Shown here in pieces: positions 32,629 to 41,618 of a stretch of DNA of 64,000 bases. The notes under the pieces are model-generated. The model searched no databases. It was not told the origin of the DNA and saw only the letters and a program-made list of their open reading frames with translations. Within the stretch, counting starts at the first letter, position 1. Every line of letters starts with the position of its first letter. A program made the position numbers and the translations under genes. The DNA is from an uncultured Clostridia bacterium (GTDB taxonomy: Bacteria; Bacillota; Clostridia; TANB77; CAG-508), in assembly GCA_934121905.1 (NCBI GenBank), contig CAKOVI010000001.1:327099-391098 (forward strand), given 5' to 3'.

Positions 32629-33678
32629 ATGAAAGAACAAATAGAACAAATTAAACAAAAATCAATTGAAGAAATAAAAAACACAACTGATTTAAAAAAA
32701 TTAGAAGAATTAAGAGTAAAATACTTAGGAAAAAAGGGTGAATTAACAGCTGTGTTAAGGGGAATGAAAGACCTATCTCCAGAAGAAAGACCAGTAATAG
32801 GAAATCTTGTAAATGAGGTAAAAACAGAGTTAGAAAACTTAATAGAAGAAAATGAAACTTTGTTTAAGCAAGAAGAATTAAACAAAAAATTAGAGGCCGA
32901 AAAAATAGACATAACATTACCAGGAAGCAAATTAAAAAGAGGCAGTCTACACCCTGTAAATAGAATAATAGAAGATATAGAAGACCTATTTGTATCAATG
33001 GGGTATGACGTAGTAGAAGGACCTGAGCTTGAAACAGATGAATTTTGTTTTGAAAGATTAAATTTACCAAAAGGTCATCCTGCAAGGGATATGCAAGATA
33101 GTTTTTATATAACAGATGAATATTTACTAAGAACTCAAACATCGGCAGTCCAAGCAAGAACAATGGTTGCAAATACTGAGAAAAGTCCGATAAGAATAAT
33201 AACAGCAGGAAAGACATATCGTAGAGAAGATGATGCAACACATTCACACCAATTTAATCAAATTGAAGGATTAGTAATTGACAAAAAAGAAAGAAATGTA
33301 TCTTTAGCAGACCTTAAGGGAACATTGGAAGTATTTGTTAGAAAGATAATTGGAGCAAACTTAGACTTAAGATTTAGACCAAGTTATTTCCCATTTACAG
33401 AGCCATCTTATGAGGTTGATGTAACTTGCTTTAAATGTGGGGGAAAAGGATGCAATCTTTGTAAACAAACAGGTTGGATTGAAGTTTTGGGTAGTGGTAT
33501 TGTTCATCCAAATGTTTTAAAGATGAATGGGTATGACCCTGAAAAATATAGCGGATTTGCATTTGGAACAGGTATTGATAGATTGGCTATGTTTAGATAT
33601 GGTATTACAGACATGAGATACCTTTATGCAAATGATGTTAGATTTTTAAAACAATTTGATAGAAAAGACGAGGAGTAG
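32629..33678 (+). CDS. pheS: Phenylalanine-tRNA ligase alpha subunit
   Basis: 349 aa. Catalytic subunit of the heterotetramer that charges tRNA-Phe. N-terminal coiled coil (1-85), then the class II core with motif 2 (YRREDDATHSHQFNQIEG) and motif 3 (GFAFGTGIDRLAMF). ATG 32629 follows AGAAAGGAAGG; earlier in-frame starts would lie in the repeat. Regulated by the T-box upstream and followed by pheT after a repeat of about 100 bases. Confidence 0.97.
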   Translation: MKEQIEQIKQKSIEEIKNTTDLKKLEELRVKYLGKKGELTAVLRGMKDLSPEERPVIGNLVNEVKTELENLIEENETLFKQEELNKKLEAEKIDITLPGSKLKRGSLHPVNRIIEDIEDLFVSMGYDVVEGPELETDEFCFERLNLPKGHPARDMQDSFYITDEYLLRTQTSAVQARTMVANTEKSPIRIITAGKTYRREDDATHSHQFNQIEGLVIDKKERNVSLADLKGTLEVFVRKIIGANLDLRFRPSYFPFTEPSYEVDVTCFKCGGKGCNLCKQTGWIEVLGSGIVHPNVLKMNGYDPEKYSGFAFGTGIDRLAMFRYGITDMRYLYANDVRFLKQFDRKDEE

Positions 33679-33686
33679 AAATTTCG

Positions 33687-33752
33687 GATTGGGGACAGTT
33701 CTTTTTCTGATTGGGGACGGTTCTTTTCGCGAAAAGAACCGTCCCCAATACA
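33687..33752. repeat. REP-like repeat, GGGGACGGTTC type, between pheS and pheT
   Basis: A half copy (GATTGGGGACAGTTCTTTTT) followed by a full inverted repeat GATTGGGGACGGTTCTTTTC/GAAAAGAACCGTCCCCAAT. In-operon location. Confidence 0.88.
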
Positions 33753-33784
33753 AAATCCGAAAAAAAGAAAGGAAGAACAAAAAA

Positions 33785-36157
33785 ATGAAATTAAGTACAA
33801 ATTTTCTAAAAGAATATGTAAATATAGATAAGAACCTAGATGTAAAAACTCTTGCAGAAGATATGACAAGAGTAGGAAATGAATATGATCAAGCAGAAAA
33901 GCTAATAAATGCAACGCATTTAATAATAGGAGAGGTGATAGAATGTGAAGAACACCCAGATTCTGATCACCTTCATGTATGTAAAGTAAATATAGGAACA
34001 GAAGTCTTAGATATTGTGTGTGGAGCACCAAATGTAAGAAAAGGGCTAAAGGTTATTGTTGCACAAGTAGGGGCAGAACTTCCAGGTGATTTCAAAATCA
34101 AAAAAGGTGTTATAAGAGGTCAAGTTTCAAATGGAATGTTATGTGCATTATATGAAATTGGAATTGATAAAAAATTCTTATCAGAAGCTGATAAAAACGG
34201 AATTGCAGAACTTCCCGAAAATGCACCAGTAGGAGGAAATCCTATTAAGTTTTTAAATCTTGATGATAGTGTTATAGATTTCGAATTAACAGCAAACAGA
34301 GGAGATTTACTAAGCGTTTTAGGAATGGCCTATGAGGTGTCAGCTATATATGATAAAGATGTAACTATTCCTGATATGAGTCACGAAGAGCCTGAAAACG
34401 ATATTTCAAAGGAATTTGAAACTAAAGTTGAAACTGATAATTGCACAGTATTTTTAACAAGAAAGGTTAAAGATGTTCAAATTAAAGAGAGCCCAGAATT
34501 TATAAGAAATAGATTAATTGCATCAGGTATTAGACCAATAAATAATGTAGTAGACATAAGTAACTATGTTATGCTAGAACTTGGTCAACCACTTCATTTT
34601 TATGATGCAGATAATCTTGGAAACAAAATAGTTGTAAGAATGGCTAAAGATAACGAAAAATTAACAACATTAGATAGTCAAGAAAGAACTTTAACTAAAG
34701 ATGATATAGTAATTACTGATGGCACAAAGGCAGTTGGTTTAGCAGGAGTTATGGGAGGATTAAATACAGAGGTTGAAGCAACAACTAAAAATGTTATAAT
34801 TGAATCTGCTATATTTGATTCAGTAAAGGTAAGAAAAACATCAAATAAAATTTTAAGAAGTGAGGCAAGTAACAGATTTGAAAAAGGTTTAGACCCTGCA
34901 AGAACTTACATGGCAATTGAAAGAGCTTGTCATTTATTAGAAAAATATGCTGGAGCAAAAGTTTGCAAAGGAATGCTTAAATATGATGTAACTGATAACA
35001 AAGAAAAAGAGATTGAAATTGAATATAGATTTATAAATGATGTATTAGGTACAAATATTTCAAATGATGATATAAATGATGTATTTAGAAGATTAAAATT
35101 CGAAATAAAACCAGGTGAAAAATCAGTTTTAGTTACAGTTCCTACAAGAAGAATCGATATAGACATCAAAGAAGATTTAGTAGAAGAAGTAGGAAGAATT
35201 TATGGAGTAAATAATATTGAAGGCAAACTTCCAGTTGTTCCAATGAAAATGGGAAGTGTTGACAAAACAATGAGAAAAATTAGGCATAAAATGAGTAATT
35301 TAGGTCTAAACGAAACTTTATCATATATTCTCATAAATGATAAAGATGTAAAAAAATTTACAACTGATGAGTTTGAACCATTAAGATTGCTAGATCCAAT
35401 AACAGAGGAAAGAAACACATTAAGATATAGTATAATTCCATCATTATATAAAATATATGAATACAATAAAGCACGTGAAAATAAAGATGTTTGTCTATTC
35501 GAAATTGGAAAGGGATTTTGGAATAAAAATGGAGAATTTGGCGAAAACAAAAAAATCTGTGTATTAATGACAGGAAAATATTATAACAAAATTGGATATA
35601 ATGAACAAATTAATTTCTACGACATAAAAGGAGTAACAGAAGAATTACTTGATTTCTTGGGATATAACGGAAGATATAGTTTTGTTATGCCAAAACAAAT
35701 GCCAAAAGAATTCCACCCAGGTCAAACAGCAGAAATTTCTGTAAATAATGACATTGTTGGAATTATAGGTAGAATCCATCCAGAAATGGAAAAAGAAAAT
35801 GTGTATGTAATGGAAATTAATTTAGATAAATTACTTGCAAAACGTGTTGGAAAGATGAAGTTTAAAGAAATTTCAAAATTCCCAGTAATAAAAAAAGATT
35901 TGTCAATTATGGTTGATAAAAATATTACATCCAGCGAAATTGCTGCTAAAATTAAGAAAAAGGCAGGAAAGCTTTTGATTGATATTAATGTTTTTGATTT
36001 GTATGAAGGAAAGAACATTGACGCAAATAAAAAGAGTTTAGCTTATTCATTAACATTTGGAGATAATAGTAGAACTTTGAATGATGAAGAGATTGCAGCT
36101 ATTGTGGATAAAGTAATTGCTGATTTAGAAAAAGATGGAATGGAACTAAGAAAGTAA
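33785..36157 (+). CDS. pheT: Phenylalanine-tRNA ligase beta subunit
   Basis: 790 aa, normal. N-terminal tRNA-binding (EMAP-like) domain (about 40-150, with EHPDSDHLHVCKV), B3/B4 editing domain (about 210-390), B5 domain, the inactive synthetase-like core and a C-terminal ferredoxin-fold anticodon-binding domain (about 700-790). It removes mischarged Tyr from tRNA-Phe and holds the tRNA. Start at 33785 after AGAAAGGAAG; the frame is open further upstream only through the repeat. Confidence 0.97.
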   Translation: MKLSTNFLKEYVNIDKNLDVKTLAEDMTRVGNEYDQAEKLINATHLIIGEVIECEEHPDSDHLHVCKVNIGTEVLDIVCGAPNVRKGLKVIVAQVGAELPGDFKIKKGVIRGQVSNGMLCALYEIGIDKKFLSEADKNGIAELPENAPVGGNPIKFLNLDDSVIDFELTANRGDLLSVLGMAYEVSAIYDKDVTIPDMSHEEPENDISKEFETKVETDNCTVFLTRKVKDVQIKESPEFIRNRLIASGIRPINNVVDISNYVMLELGQPLHFYDADNLGNKIVVRMAKDNEKLTTLDSQERTLTKDDIVITDGTKAVGLAGVMGGLNTEVEATTKNVIIESAIFDSVKVRKTSNKILRSEASNRFEKGLDPARTYMAIERACHLLEKYAGAKVCKGMLKYDVTDNKEKEIEIEYRFINDVLGTNISNDDINDVFRRLKFEIKPGEKSVLVTVPTRRIDIDIKEDLVEEVGRIYGVNNIEGKLPVVPMKMGSVDKTMRKIRHKMSNLGLNETLSYILINDKDVKKFTTDEFEPLRLLDPITEERNTLRYSIIPSLYKIYEYNKARENKDVCLFEIGKGFWNKNGEFGENKKICVLMTGKYYNKIGYNEQINFYDIKGVTEELLDFLGYNGRYSFVMPKQMPKEFHPGQTAEISVNNDIVGIIGRIHPEMEKENVYVMEINLDKLLAKRVGKMKFKEISKFPVIKKDLSIMVDKNITSSEIAAKIKKKAGKLLIDINVFDLYEGKNIDANKKSLAYSLTFGDNSRTLNDEEIAAIVDKVIADLEKDGMELRK

Positions 36158-36176
36158 ATAAAAATAATATATAATT

Positions 36177-36217
36177 AACCTCCTAAAATATAATATTACT
36201 TATTTTAGGAGGTTTTT
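36177..36217 (+). terminator. Terminator of the pheST operon
   Basis: Fourteen-pair stem AACCTCCTAAAATA/TATTTTAGGAGGTT followed by T's. Confidence 0.9.
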
Positions 36218-36230
36218 AATGTATGTAAGT

Positions 36231-36401
36231 TTATTGATTGTTTCCATTTTTTTGATTTCCCTTAGGAATAACAATATCTTTTTTCTTACCATCATTGTCA
36301 TGCACAATATTAGATTTAATATGATTATACACAGGAGAAATATCTAAATCTTTACCATCTCCTGTAATAACTTCAATATCTTTTTTTTCTTCATTATTCA
36401 T
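36231..36401 (-). CDS. Small acidic/basic hydrophilic protein, 56 aa
   Basis: Minus strand, begins MNNEEKKDIEVIT, ends in a Lys/Gly/Asn-rich tail. AAGGGGGT precedes the ATG. No signal peptide, membrane segment or Cys. No family recognised; the size and composition would fit a small cytosolic or spore-core protein, but that is a guess. It lies convergent to pheT, whose terminator is next to its 3' end. Confidence 0.5.
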   Translation of the reverse strand: MNNEEKKDIEVITGDGKDLDISPVYNHIKSNIVHDNDGKKKDIVIPKGNQKNGNNQ

Positions 36402-36514
36402 AGGAATTACCCCCTTTGTAATTTTTATACCACAAAAAAAATAATGTGGCAATAGTAAAATCAAAAAAAGAATAAAAATAATAACATGGCATAAGATTAA
36501 GAAGAAAAGTTTTC

Positions 36515-36557
36515 GGATTGGGGACGGTTCTTTTTCCGAAAAGAACCGTCCCCAATC
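36515..36557. repeat. REP-like inverted repeat, GGGGACGGTTC type
   Basis: Perfect arms GGATTGGGGACGGTTCTTTT and complement, four-base loop. It lies between the divergent 56-aa gene and murE. Confidence 0.9.
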
Positions 36558-36673
36558 CAAAAAAAATCACAAAAAACACTATACAAAAAAAATAATTTGA
36601 TATATAATGAACGAGTAAAATTGGAAATAATTATTTCTTTTTACGAAAAATATCCTTGAAAGGAAGAGAAAAA

Positions 36674-38161
36674 ATGAATTTAAAAAATATTTTAGACGGA
36701 ATTGAAGGCTTAAAAGCCAAAGGAGAGTTAGATTTAGAAATCGAAGGAATTGAAAGTAATTCAAAGAAAATAGAGAAAGGATTTTTATTTGTTGCAATAA
36801 AGGGCTTCACTGTAGATGGTCATGAATTTATAAATAATGCAATAGAAAATGGTGCAACAGCAGTAGTTGTAGATGAGTCATGTGATTTAAAAGCTTTAAA
36901 AATACCATCAAATGTCACATTAATAGTAGCAAAAGACACAAGAGAATTTTTAGCTTTGGCATCAGCAAATTTTTATGGAAATCCATCACAAAAGTTTAAA
37001 TTAATAGGAATAACAGGAACAAAAGGAAAAACAACAACAACATTTATGATAAAAGAAATTCTTGAAAAAGCAGGAAAAAAAGTTGGACTAATTGGAACAA
37101 TTGCAACATATATAAATGGTAGGAAAATAGCAGATTCAGATAGAACAACACCTGAAAGTTTGGAACTTCAAAGGACATTTGCAGACATGGTAAAAGAAGG
37201 TGTAGAATATGTTGTAATGGAAGTTTCATCTCAAAGTTTAAAACTACATAGAGTAGATGGATGTCATTTTGATTTAGTAGCATTTACAAATTTCTCAGAA
37301 GATCATATAAGTGCTCATGAACATCCAGATATGCAAGATTATTTACAATCAAAATTAAAATTATTCCATATGTGCAAAACTGGATTTGTAAATATAGATG
37401 ATTTACAAGGAAACAAGATTCCAGCAATGTTTCCGGATAGTGACATAACAGGATATGGAATAGATAATTTTGGAAACTTCTTAGCAAAAGATATAACAAT
37501 TACAAATTCTTATGTAGATTTCAAAGCAAAAATAGCAGACAGAAATGAAAGAGTAAAAGTTGATATTCCAGGTAGATTTACAGTATATAATGCATTATGT
37601 GCGATATGTGTTTGTAGAAAACTTGGAATTGAAAGTACAGTAATGAAAGAAGCATTAGAAAAAATCAAAGTACCAGGAAGGTCAGAAATGGTAGAAAATA
37701 AGCTTGAAATACCAATTATGATAGATTATGCTCATTCACCGGAAAGCTTACAAAATATACTTCAAGCTGTAAAATCATATACAAGAGGAAGAGTAATTTC
37801 CGTATTTGGATGCGGAGGAGATAGAGATTCTAGAAAACGTCCAATAATGGGAGAAATATCAGGAAAAATTGCTGATTATACAATAATTACGTCAGATAAT
37901 CCACGTACAGAAAATCCAGAGGCAATTGTAAATGAAATTGAAGAAGGAATCAAAAAAACAAAAGGAAAATACGAAGTAATTGTTGATAGAATCGAAGCTA
38001 TAACAAAGGCAATTCAAATAGCTAATAAAACAGATATAATTGTTTTAGCAGGAAAAGGACATGAACCATATCAAGAAATAAATGGAGTTAAACATCCTTT
38101 TGATGAAAGAATTATAGTCAATGAAATAATTAGCAAAATAAACAAGAAAGGCAAGAAATAA
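36674..38161 (+). CDS. murE: UDP-MurNAc-tripeptide ligase (m-DAP adding)
   Basis: 495 aa. Adds the third amino acid to UDP-MurNAc-L-Ala-D-Glu in the cytosol. P-loop GTKGKTTT at 115-122; the substrate-selecting motif is DNPR at 408-411, which marks meso-diaminopimelate enzymes, so the wall is expected to be m-DAP-type. Start at 36674 after AAAGGAAGAG. First gene of a cell-wall block: mraY follows after one base. murF is not next to it, unlike in many relatives. Confidence 0.96.
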   Translation: MNLKNILDGIEGLKAKGELDLEIEGIESNSKKIEKGFLFVAIKGFTVDGHEFINNAIENGATAVVVDESCDLKALKIPSNVTLIVAKDTREFLALASANFYGNPSQKFKLIGITGTKGKTTTTFMIKEILEKAGKKVGLIGTIATYINGRKIADSDRTTPESLELQRTFADMVKEGVEYVVMEVSSQSLKLHRVDGCHFDLVAFTNFSEDHISAHEHPDMQDYLQSKLKLFHMCKTGFVNIDDLQGNKIPAMFPDSDITGYGIDNFGNFLAKDITITNSYVDFKAKIADRNERVKVDIPGRFTVYNALCAICVCRKLGIESTVMKEALEKIKVPGRSEMVENKLEIPIMIDYAHSPESLQNILQAVKSYTRGRVISVFGCGGDRDSRKRPIMGEISGKIADYTIITSDNPRTENPEAIVNEIEEGIKKTKGKYEVIVDRIEAITKAIQIANKTDIIVLAGKGHEPYQEINGVKHPFDERIIVNEIISKINKKGKK

Positions 38162-38162
38162 A

Positions 38163-39143
38163 ATGAATTTTCAAACAACAATACTTTTAATAAGTTTTGC
38201 GGTAGCAGTAGTTTTAGCACTAATAATTATACCAATATTAAAAAAAGTTAAAGTTGGCCAAATCGAAAGAGAAGATGGACCACAGTCACATTTAAAAAAA
38301 CAAGGTACACCTACAATGGGTGGCATAATATTTATGTTATCTATTGTAATATGTACAACATTTAGTTACATATATTTAAAAGGAAAAGGAAATATAGAGA
38401 CTGCTCAAAAATTAATTCCTATGTTATGCCTAACAATAGGCTTTGGAATAGTAGGCTTTGTAGATGATTTTAAAAAACTTGTATTACATAATACGAAGGG
38501 GTTAAAACCAAGTTATAAAATGCTTGGATTACTTATAATATCTGTGTTATATGTATTATTTATATTACGTTTCACAGGTCATGGAACAGAAATATTGATA
38601 CCAATTATAAAAAATGAAGTCACATTACCATCGTTTTTATATATTCCATTTGCAATTTTAGTAATACTTGCAACAACGAATGCGGTAAATTTAACAGATG
38701 GAGTAGATGGATTATCATCTAGTGTTTGTGCAATAATTATAACGTGTTTAACAGTAATTGCGATGCTTAGAGGAGTAGGAGAAGTTGCAATTATAGGAAG
38801 TATTGCAGTTGGTAGTATTTTAGGATTTTTAATGTTTAACTTAAATCCTGCAAAAGTAATGATGGGAGATACAGGTTCATTATTTTTAGGTGGTTTGATT
38901 TCATGTTTAGCATTATATTTGAAAATGCCATTACTTTTGATTGTAATTGCATTAATACCAATACTTGAAACATTGTCTGTAATACTTCAAGTATATTATT
39001 ATAAAAAGACAGGTAACAGAATATTTAAAATGGCACCTTTACATCACCATTTTGAATTGTCTGGATGGAATGAAAATAAAGTAGTTAGAGTTTTTTCAGT
39101 TATTACACTTTTGATGTGTATAATTGGAATATTGATTGTGTGA
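38163..39143 (+). CDS. mraY: Phospho-MurNAc-pentapeptide transferase
   Basis: 326 aa, about ten membrane helices. Transfers phospho-MurNAc-pentapeptide to undecaprenyl phosphate to make lipid I. The family motifs are present: FVDDFKK, NLTDGVDGL, GDTGSLFLGG and the catalytic-loop HHHFE. It begins one base after the murE stop, which suggests coupled translation. A long inverted repeat, not murD, separates it from ftsW. Confidence 0.97.
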   Translation: MNFQTTILLISFAVAVVLALIIIPILKKVKVGQIEREDGPQSHLKKQGTPTMGGIIFMLSIVICTTFSYIYLKGKGNIETAQKLIPMLCLTIGFGIVGFVDDFKKLVLHNTKGLKPSYKMLGLLIISVLYVLFILRFTGHGTEILIPIIKNEVTLPSFLYIPFAILVILATTNAVNLTDGVDGLSSSVCAIIITCLTVIAMLRGVGEVAIIGSIAVGSILGFLMFNLNPAKVMMGDTGSLFLGGLISCLALYLKMPLLLIVIALIPILETLSVILQVYYYKKTGNRIFKMAPLHHHFELSGWNENKVVRVFSVITLLMCIIGILIV

Positions 39144-39147
39144 TTTT

Positions 39148-39243
39148 TCATTGGGACCATAGGGGTCGGTTCTTTTTGGTCCCGTTTAATAAAATAATTT
39201 TACAAAACGGGACCAAAAAGAACCGACCCCTATGGTCCCAGTG
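39148..39243. repeat. Long REP-like inverted repeat between mraY and ftsW
   Basis: Arms of about 38 bases (CATTGGGACCATAGGGGTCGG, TTCTTTTTGGTCCCGTTT and complement) with one or two mismatches and a loop of about 18. Core is AGGGGTCGGTTC, a subtype not seen elsewhere in the window. Confidence 0.9.
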
Positions 39244-39267
39244 CGAAAAAAGAAAGGAGAGTAAAAA

Positions 39268-40396
39268 ATGGCAAAGAAAAAGAGCAAGAAATTTTCAAGC
39301 TTCTTAGAGAATCCAATAGACTATACATTATTAATAACGGTACTATTGCTTTTAACAATTGGTTTAATAATGGTATTATCTGCTAGCTCTCCAACATCTT
39401 TATCTGAGAGTGGAAAAAGTTATAAATATTTTGTAAAGCAGGCAACATTTGCAGGTCTAGGTCTATGTGCTATGGCTATTATATCTAAAATAGATTATAG
39501 ATTTTACAAAAAATTTTATAAGATTGCATATATAATATCAATTATTTTGCTTGCAGCAGTATTAGTTGCAGGAAAAACAGTAAATGGGGCAAAGAGATGG
39601 ATAGGAACAGAAACACTTTCATTTCAGCCATCTGAGCTTGTAAAATTTTGTATGATAATTTTCTATGCAGGAATCTTAACAAGAGATAGAGAAGAATTAA
39701 AATATTTTGTAAAAGGATGGCTAAAACATTTAGCGTGGCTTGCACCTATTATATTACTTATAATGTTAGAACCACATATGAGTGCATCAATGGTAATTAT
39801 AGGAATTGTTGGGATTATGATGATAATTGCAGGATGTAAAATGTGGCAGATGGTAGTTCCAGGATGTGCAATTGGAATACCAGCATTAATTGCACTTATT
39901 ATATTCGAACCATATAGATTAAAAAGGGTAACAACATTTTTAAACCCTTGGAGTGATGCAAGAGGTGATGGTTGGCAAGTAATACAAAGTTTATATGCTA
40001 TAGGTTCTCGGAGGATTGTTTGGAGCAGGCCTTGGTCAGAGTAAACAAAAATATTTGTATTTGCCAGAACCACAAAATGATTTTATATTTTCAGTATTAG
40101 CTGAAGAATTAGGCTTTGTGGGATGTGTATTTGTTATAATTTTATTTGCAATTTTTATTTGGAGGGGAATTTTAATTGCAATGAAAGCACCTGATATGTT
40201 TGGAAGCTTAGTTGCAACAGGTATAACAGCTCTTGTTGGTATACAAGTTATAATAAATATTGCGGTTGTAACATCTTCAATGCCAGCAACAGGTATGCCA
40301 CTTCCATTTTTTAGTTATGGTGGAACGGCGTTGTTTATAATGCTTTGTCAAATGGGCGTACTACTCAATATATCAAGAGCTTGTAGGAAAACATAA
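39268..40396 (+). CDS. ftsW: FtsW/SpoVE peptidoglycan polymerase, read with a +1 shift at CGG (40009)
   Basis: SEDS-family lipid II polymerase. Frame 0 covers the first 247 residues and then ends wrongly at 258 aa; the frame one base ahead continues with LFGAGLGQSKQKYLYLPEPQ and the C-terminal helices to 40396. Skipping the C of CGG gives LYAIGS-GGLFGAGLG, the strongly conserved SEDS loop, and 375 aa, a normal size with about ten helices. SD AAAGGAGAG. Position between mraY and murG fits ftsW or spoVE; which of the two is not clear. The gene is expected to be essential or needed for spores, so the break must be read through. Confidence 0.92.
40009..40012 (+). other. CGG-A frameshift site 3 (ftsW)
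   Basis: Frame 0 reads TCT CGG AGG; skipping C gives TCT GGA GGA TTG (Ser-Gly-Gly-Leu), which is the conserved GSGGLFG region. Confidence 0.92.
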
Positions 40397-40407
40397 AATT
40401 CAGAAAT

Positions 40408-40485
40408 GTACCATTGGGACCGGGTCTTTTTGGTACATTTTCCAAAAGGAACCGTCCCCAACCCAAAAAAGGACGGTACCAAATG
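40408..40485. repeat. Mosaic of three REP-like subtypes between ftsW and murG
   Basis: In order: CCATTGGGACCGGGTCTTTTT, AAAAGGAACCGTCCCCAAC and AAAAAAGGACGGTACCAAAT, each a half unit of a different subtype, ending just before the murG SD. Confidence 0.8.
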
Positions 40486-40501
40486 AGAAAGGAAGAAAGC
40501 A

Positions 40502-41618
40502 ATGAAGGTAATAGTTGCAGCAGCAGGAACAGCTGGACATATAAATCCTGCAATATCAATAGCAAACAAAATAAAACAAGAACAACCAGATTCCAAAATT
40601 GTATTTATACGGAACAACCAGAGGATTAGAAAATGACTTAGTACCACGTGCAGGATATGAACTAAAAACAATTGACGCATATGGTTTAAGCAAAAAAATA
40701 TCCATAGAAAATTTAAAAAAATTATATAAAACCTTTAAAGGAATAGGAGAAGCTAAAAAAATTGTAAAAGAGTTTAAACCAGATATTGTAATAGGGACAG
40801 GTGGTTATATATGTGGAGCTGTTGTTATGGCAGCAAAAGCAAATAATGTACCAGTTTTATTACATGAAAGCAATGCATTTCCAGGAAAAGCTGTAAAAAT
40901 GTTATCTAAAAAAGCTGATACAATTTTAGTTTCTTTCGAAGATGCAAAAAAAAGAATTCCGAATTGCAAAAATGTAGTATTTACAGGAACACCTGTTAAG
41001 ATAAAAAAACGTGAATATAGTATAAATGAAAGACACAGAATAATTGGAGAAATAGGCTTAAATGAAACAAAACCTATTATACTAATTTTTGGGGGAAGTC
41101 AAGGTGCTCAAAAAATTAATGAAGCTTTAACAGATATTATTGAACAAAAGAAGAATAAAAACTATCAGATTATTTGGGCTACTGGACCTAAACAGTTTGA
41201 TATTATAAAAAGTGAATTGTCTAAAAAATCTATAAATATAAATAATATTGCAAATTGTAAAATCCTTCCATACATATATAATATGGAAGAAGTAGAAAAT
41301 GTAGCAGATGTTGTAATTGCTAGGAGTGGAGCAATGACGATTACAGAAATTGCAAATCTTTCTAAGCCATCTATTTTAATTCCACTTCCTAATGTAAGTA
41401 ATGACCATCAAATGTATAATGCAAAAGTATTAGAAAATGTAGGAGCTGCAAAAATTATAAAAAATGATGAATTAAATGGAATCTTATTAAATGATGAAAT
41501 TGAGAAAATTATTTTAGACAAGAATAAATGCATTAAAATGGGAGAAGCTGCATATACAGTTTCTAACAAAAATGTTGAGGATAAGATTTATGAAGAGATA
41601 AAAAAATTAGTTAAATGA
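40502..41618 (+). CDS. murG: MurG glycosyltransferase, read with a +1 shift at CGG (40610)
   Basis: Adds GlcNAc to lipid I to form lipid II at the inner face of the membrane. Frame 0 starts MKVIVAAAGTAGHINPA (the family N-terminus) but ends at 44 aa. The frame one base ahead goes on with TTRGLENDLVPRAGYEL to 41618, including TGGYICGA, HESNAFPGK, FGGSQGA and the UDP-GlcNAc-binding region RSGAMTITE. Skipping the C of CGG gives KIVFI-GTTRGLE, exactly the family sequence, and 371 aa. SD GAAAGGAAG. murG is essential, so normal decoding of this gene would be lethal. The 3' end overlaps the kinase gene. Confidence 0.94.
40610..40613 (+). other. CGG-A frameshift site 4 (murG)
   Basis: Frame 0 reads ATA CGG AAC; skipping C gives ATA GGA ACA ACC (Ile-Gly-Thr-Thr), the MurG consensus. 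Confidence 0.93.

Noticed and set aside
39268..41618. ftsW and murG as two separate truncated genes each, or pseudogenes
   Set aside because: The downstream parts lack their own SD and start at internal positions of the family; both halves are fully conserved, and one skipped base restores each. Essential function makes inactivation unlikely.
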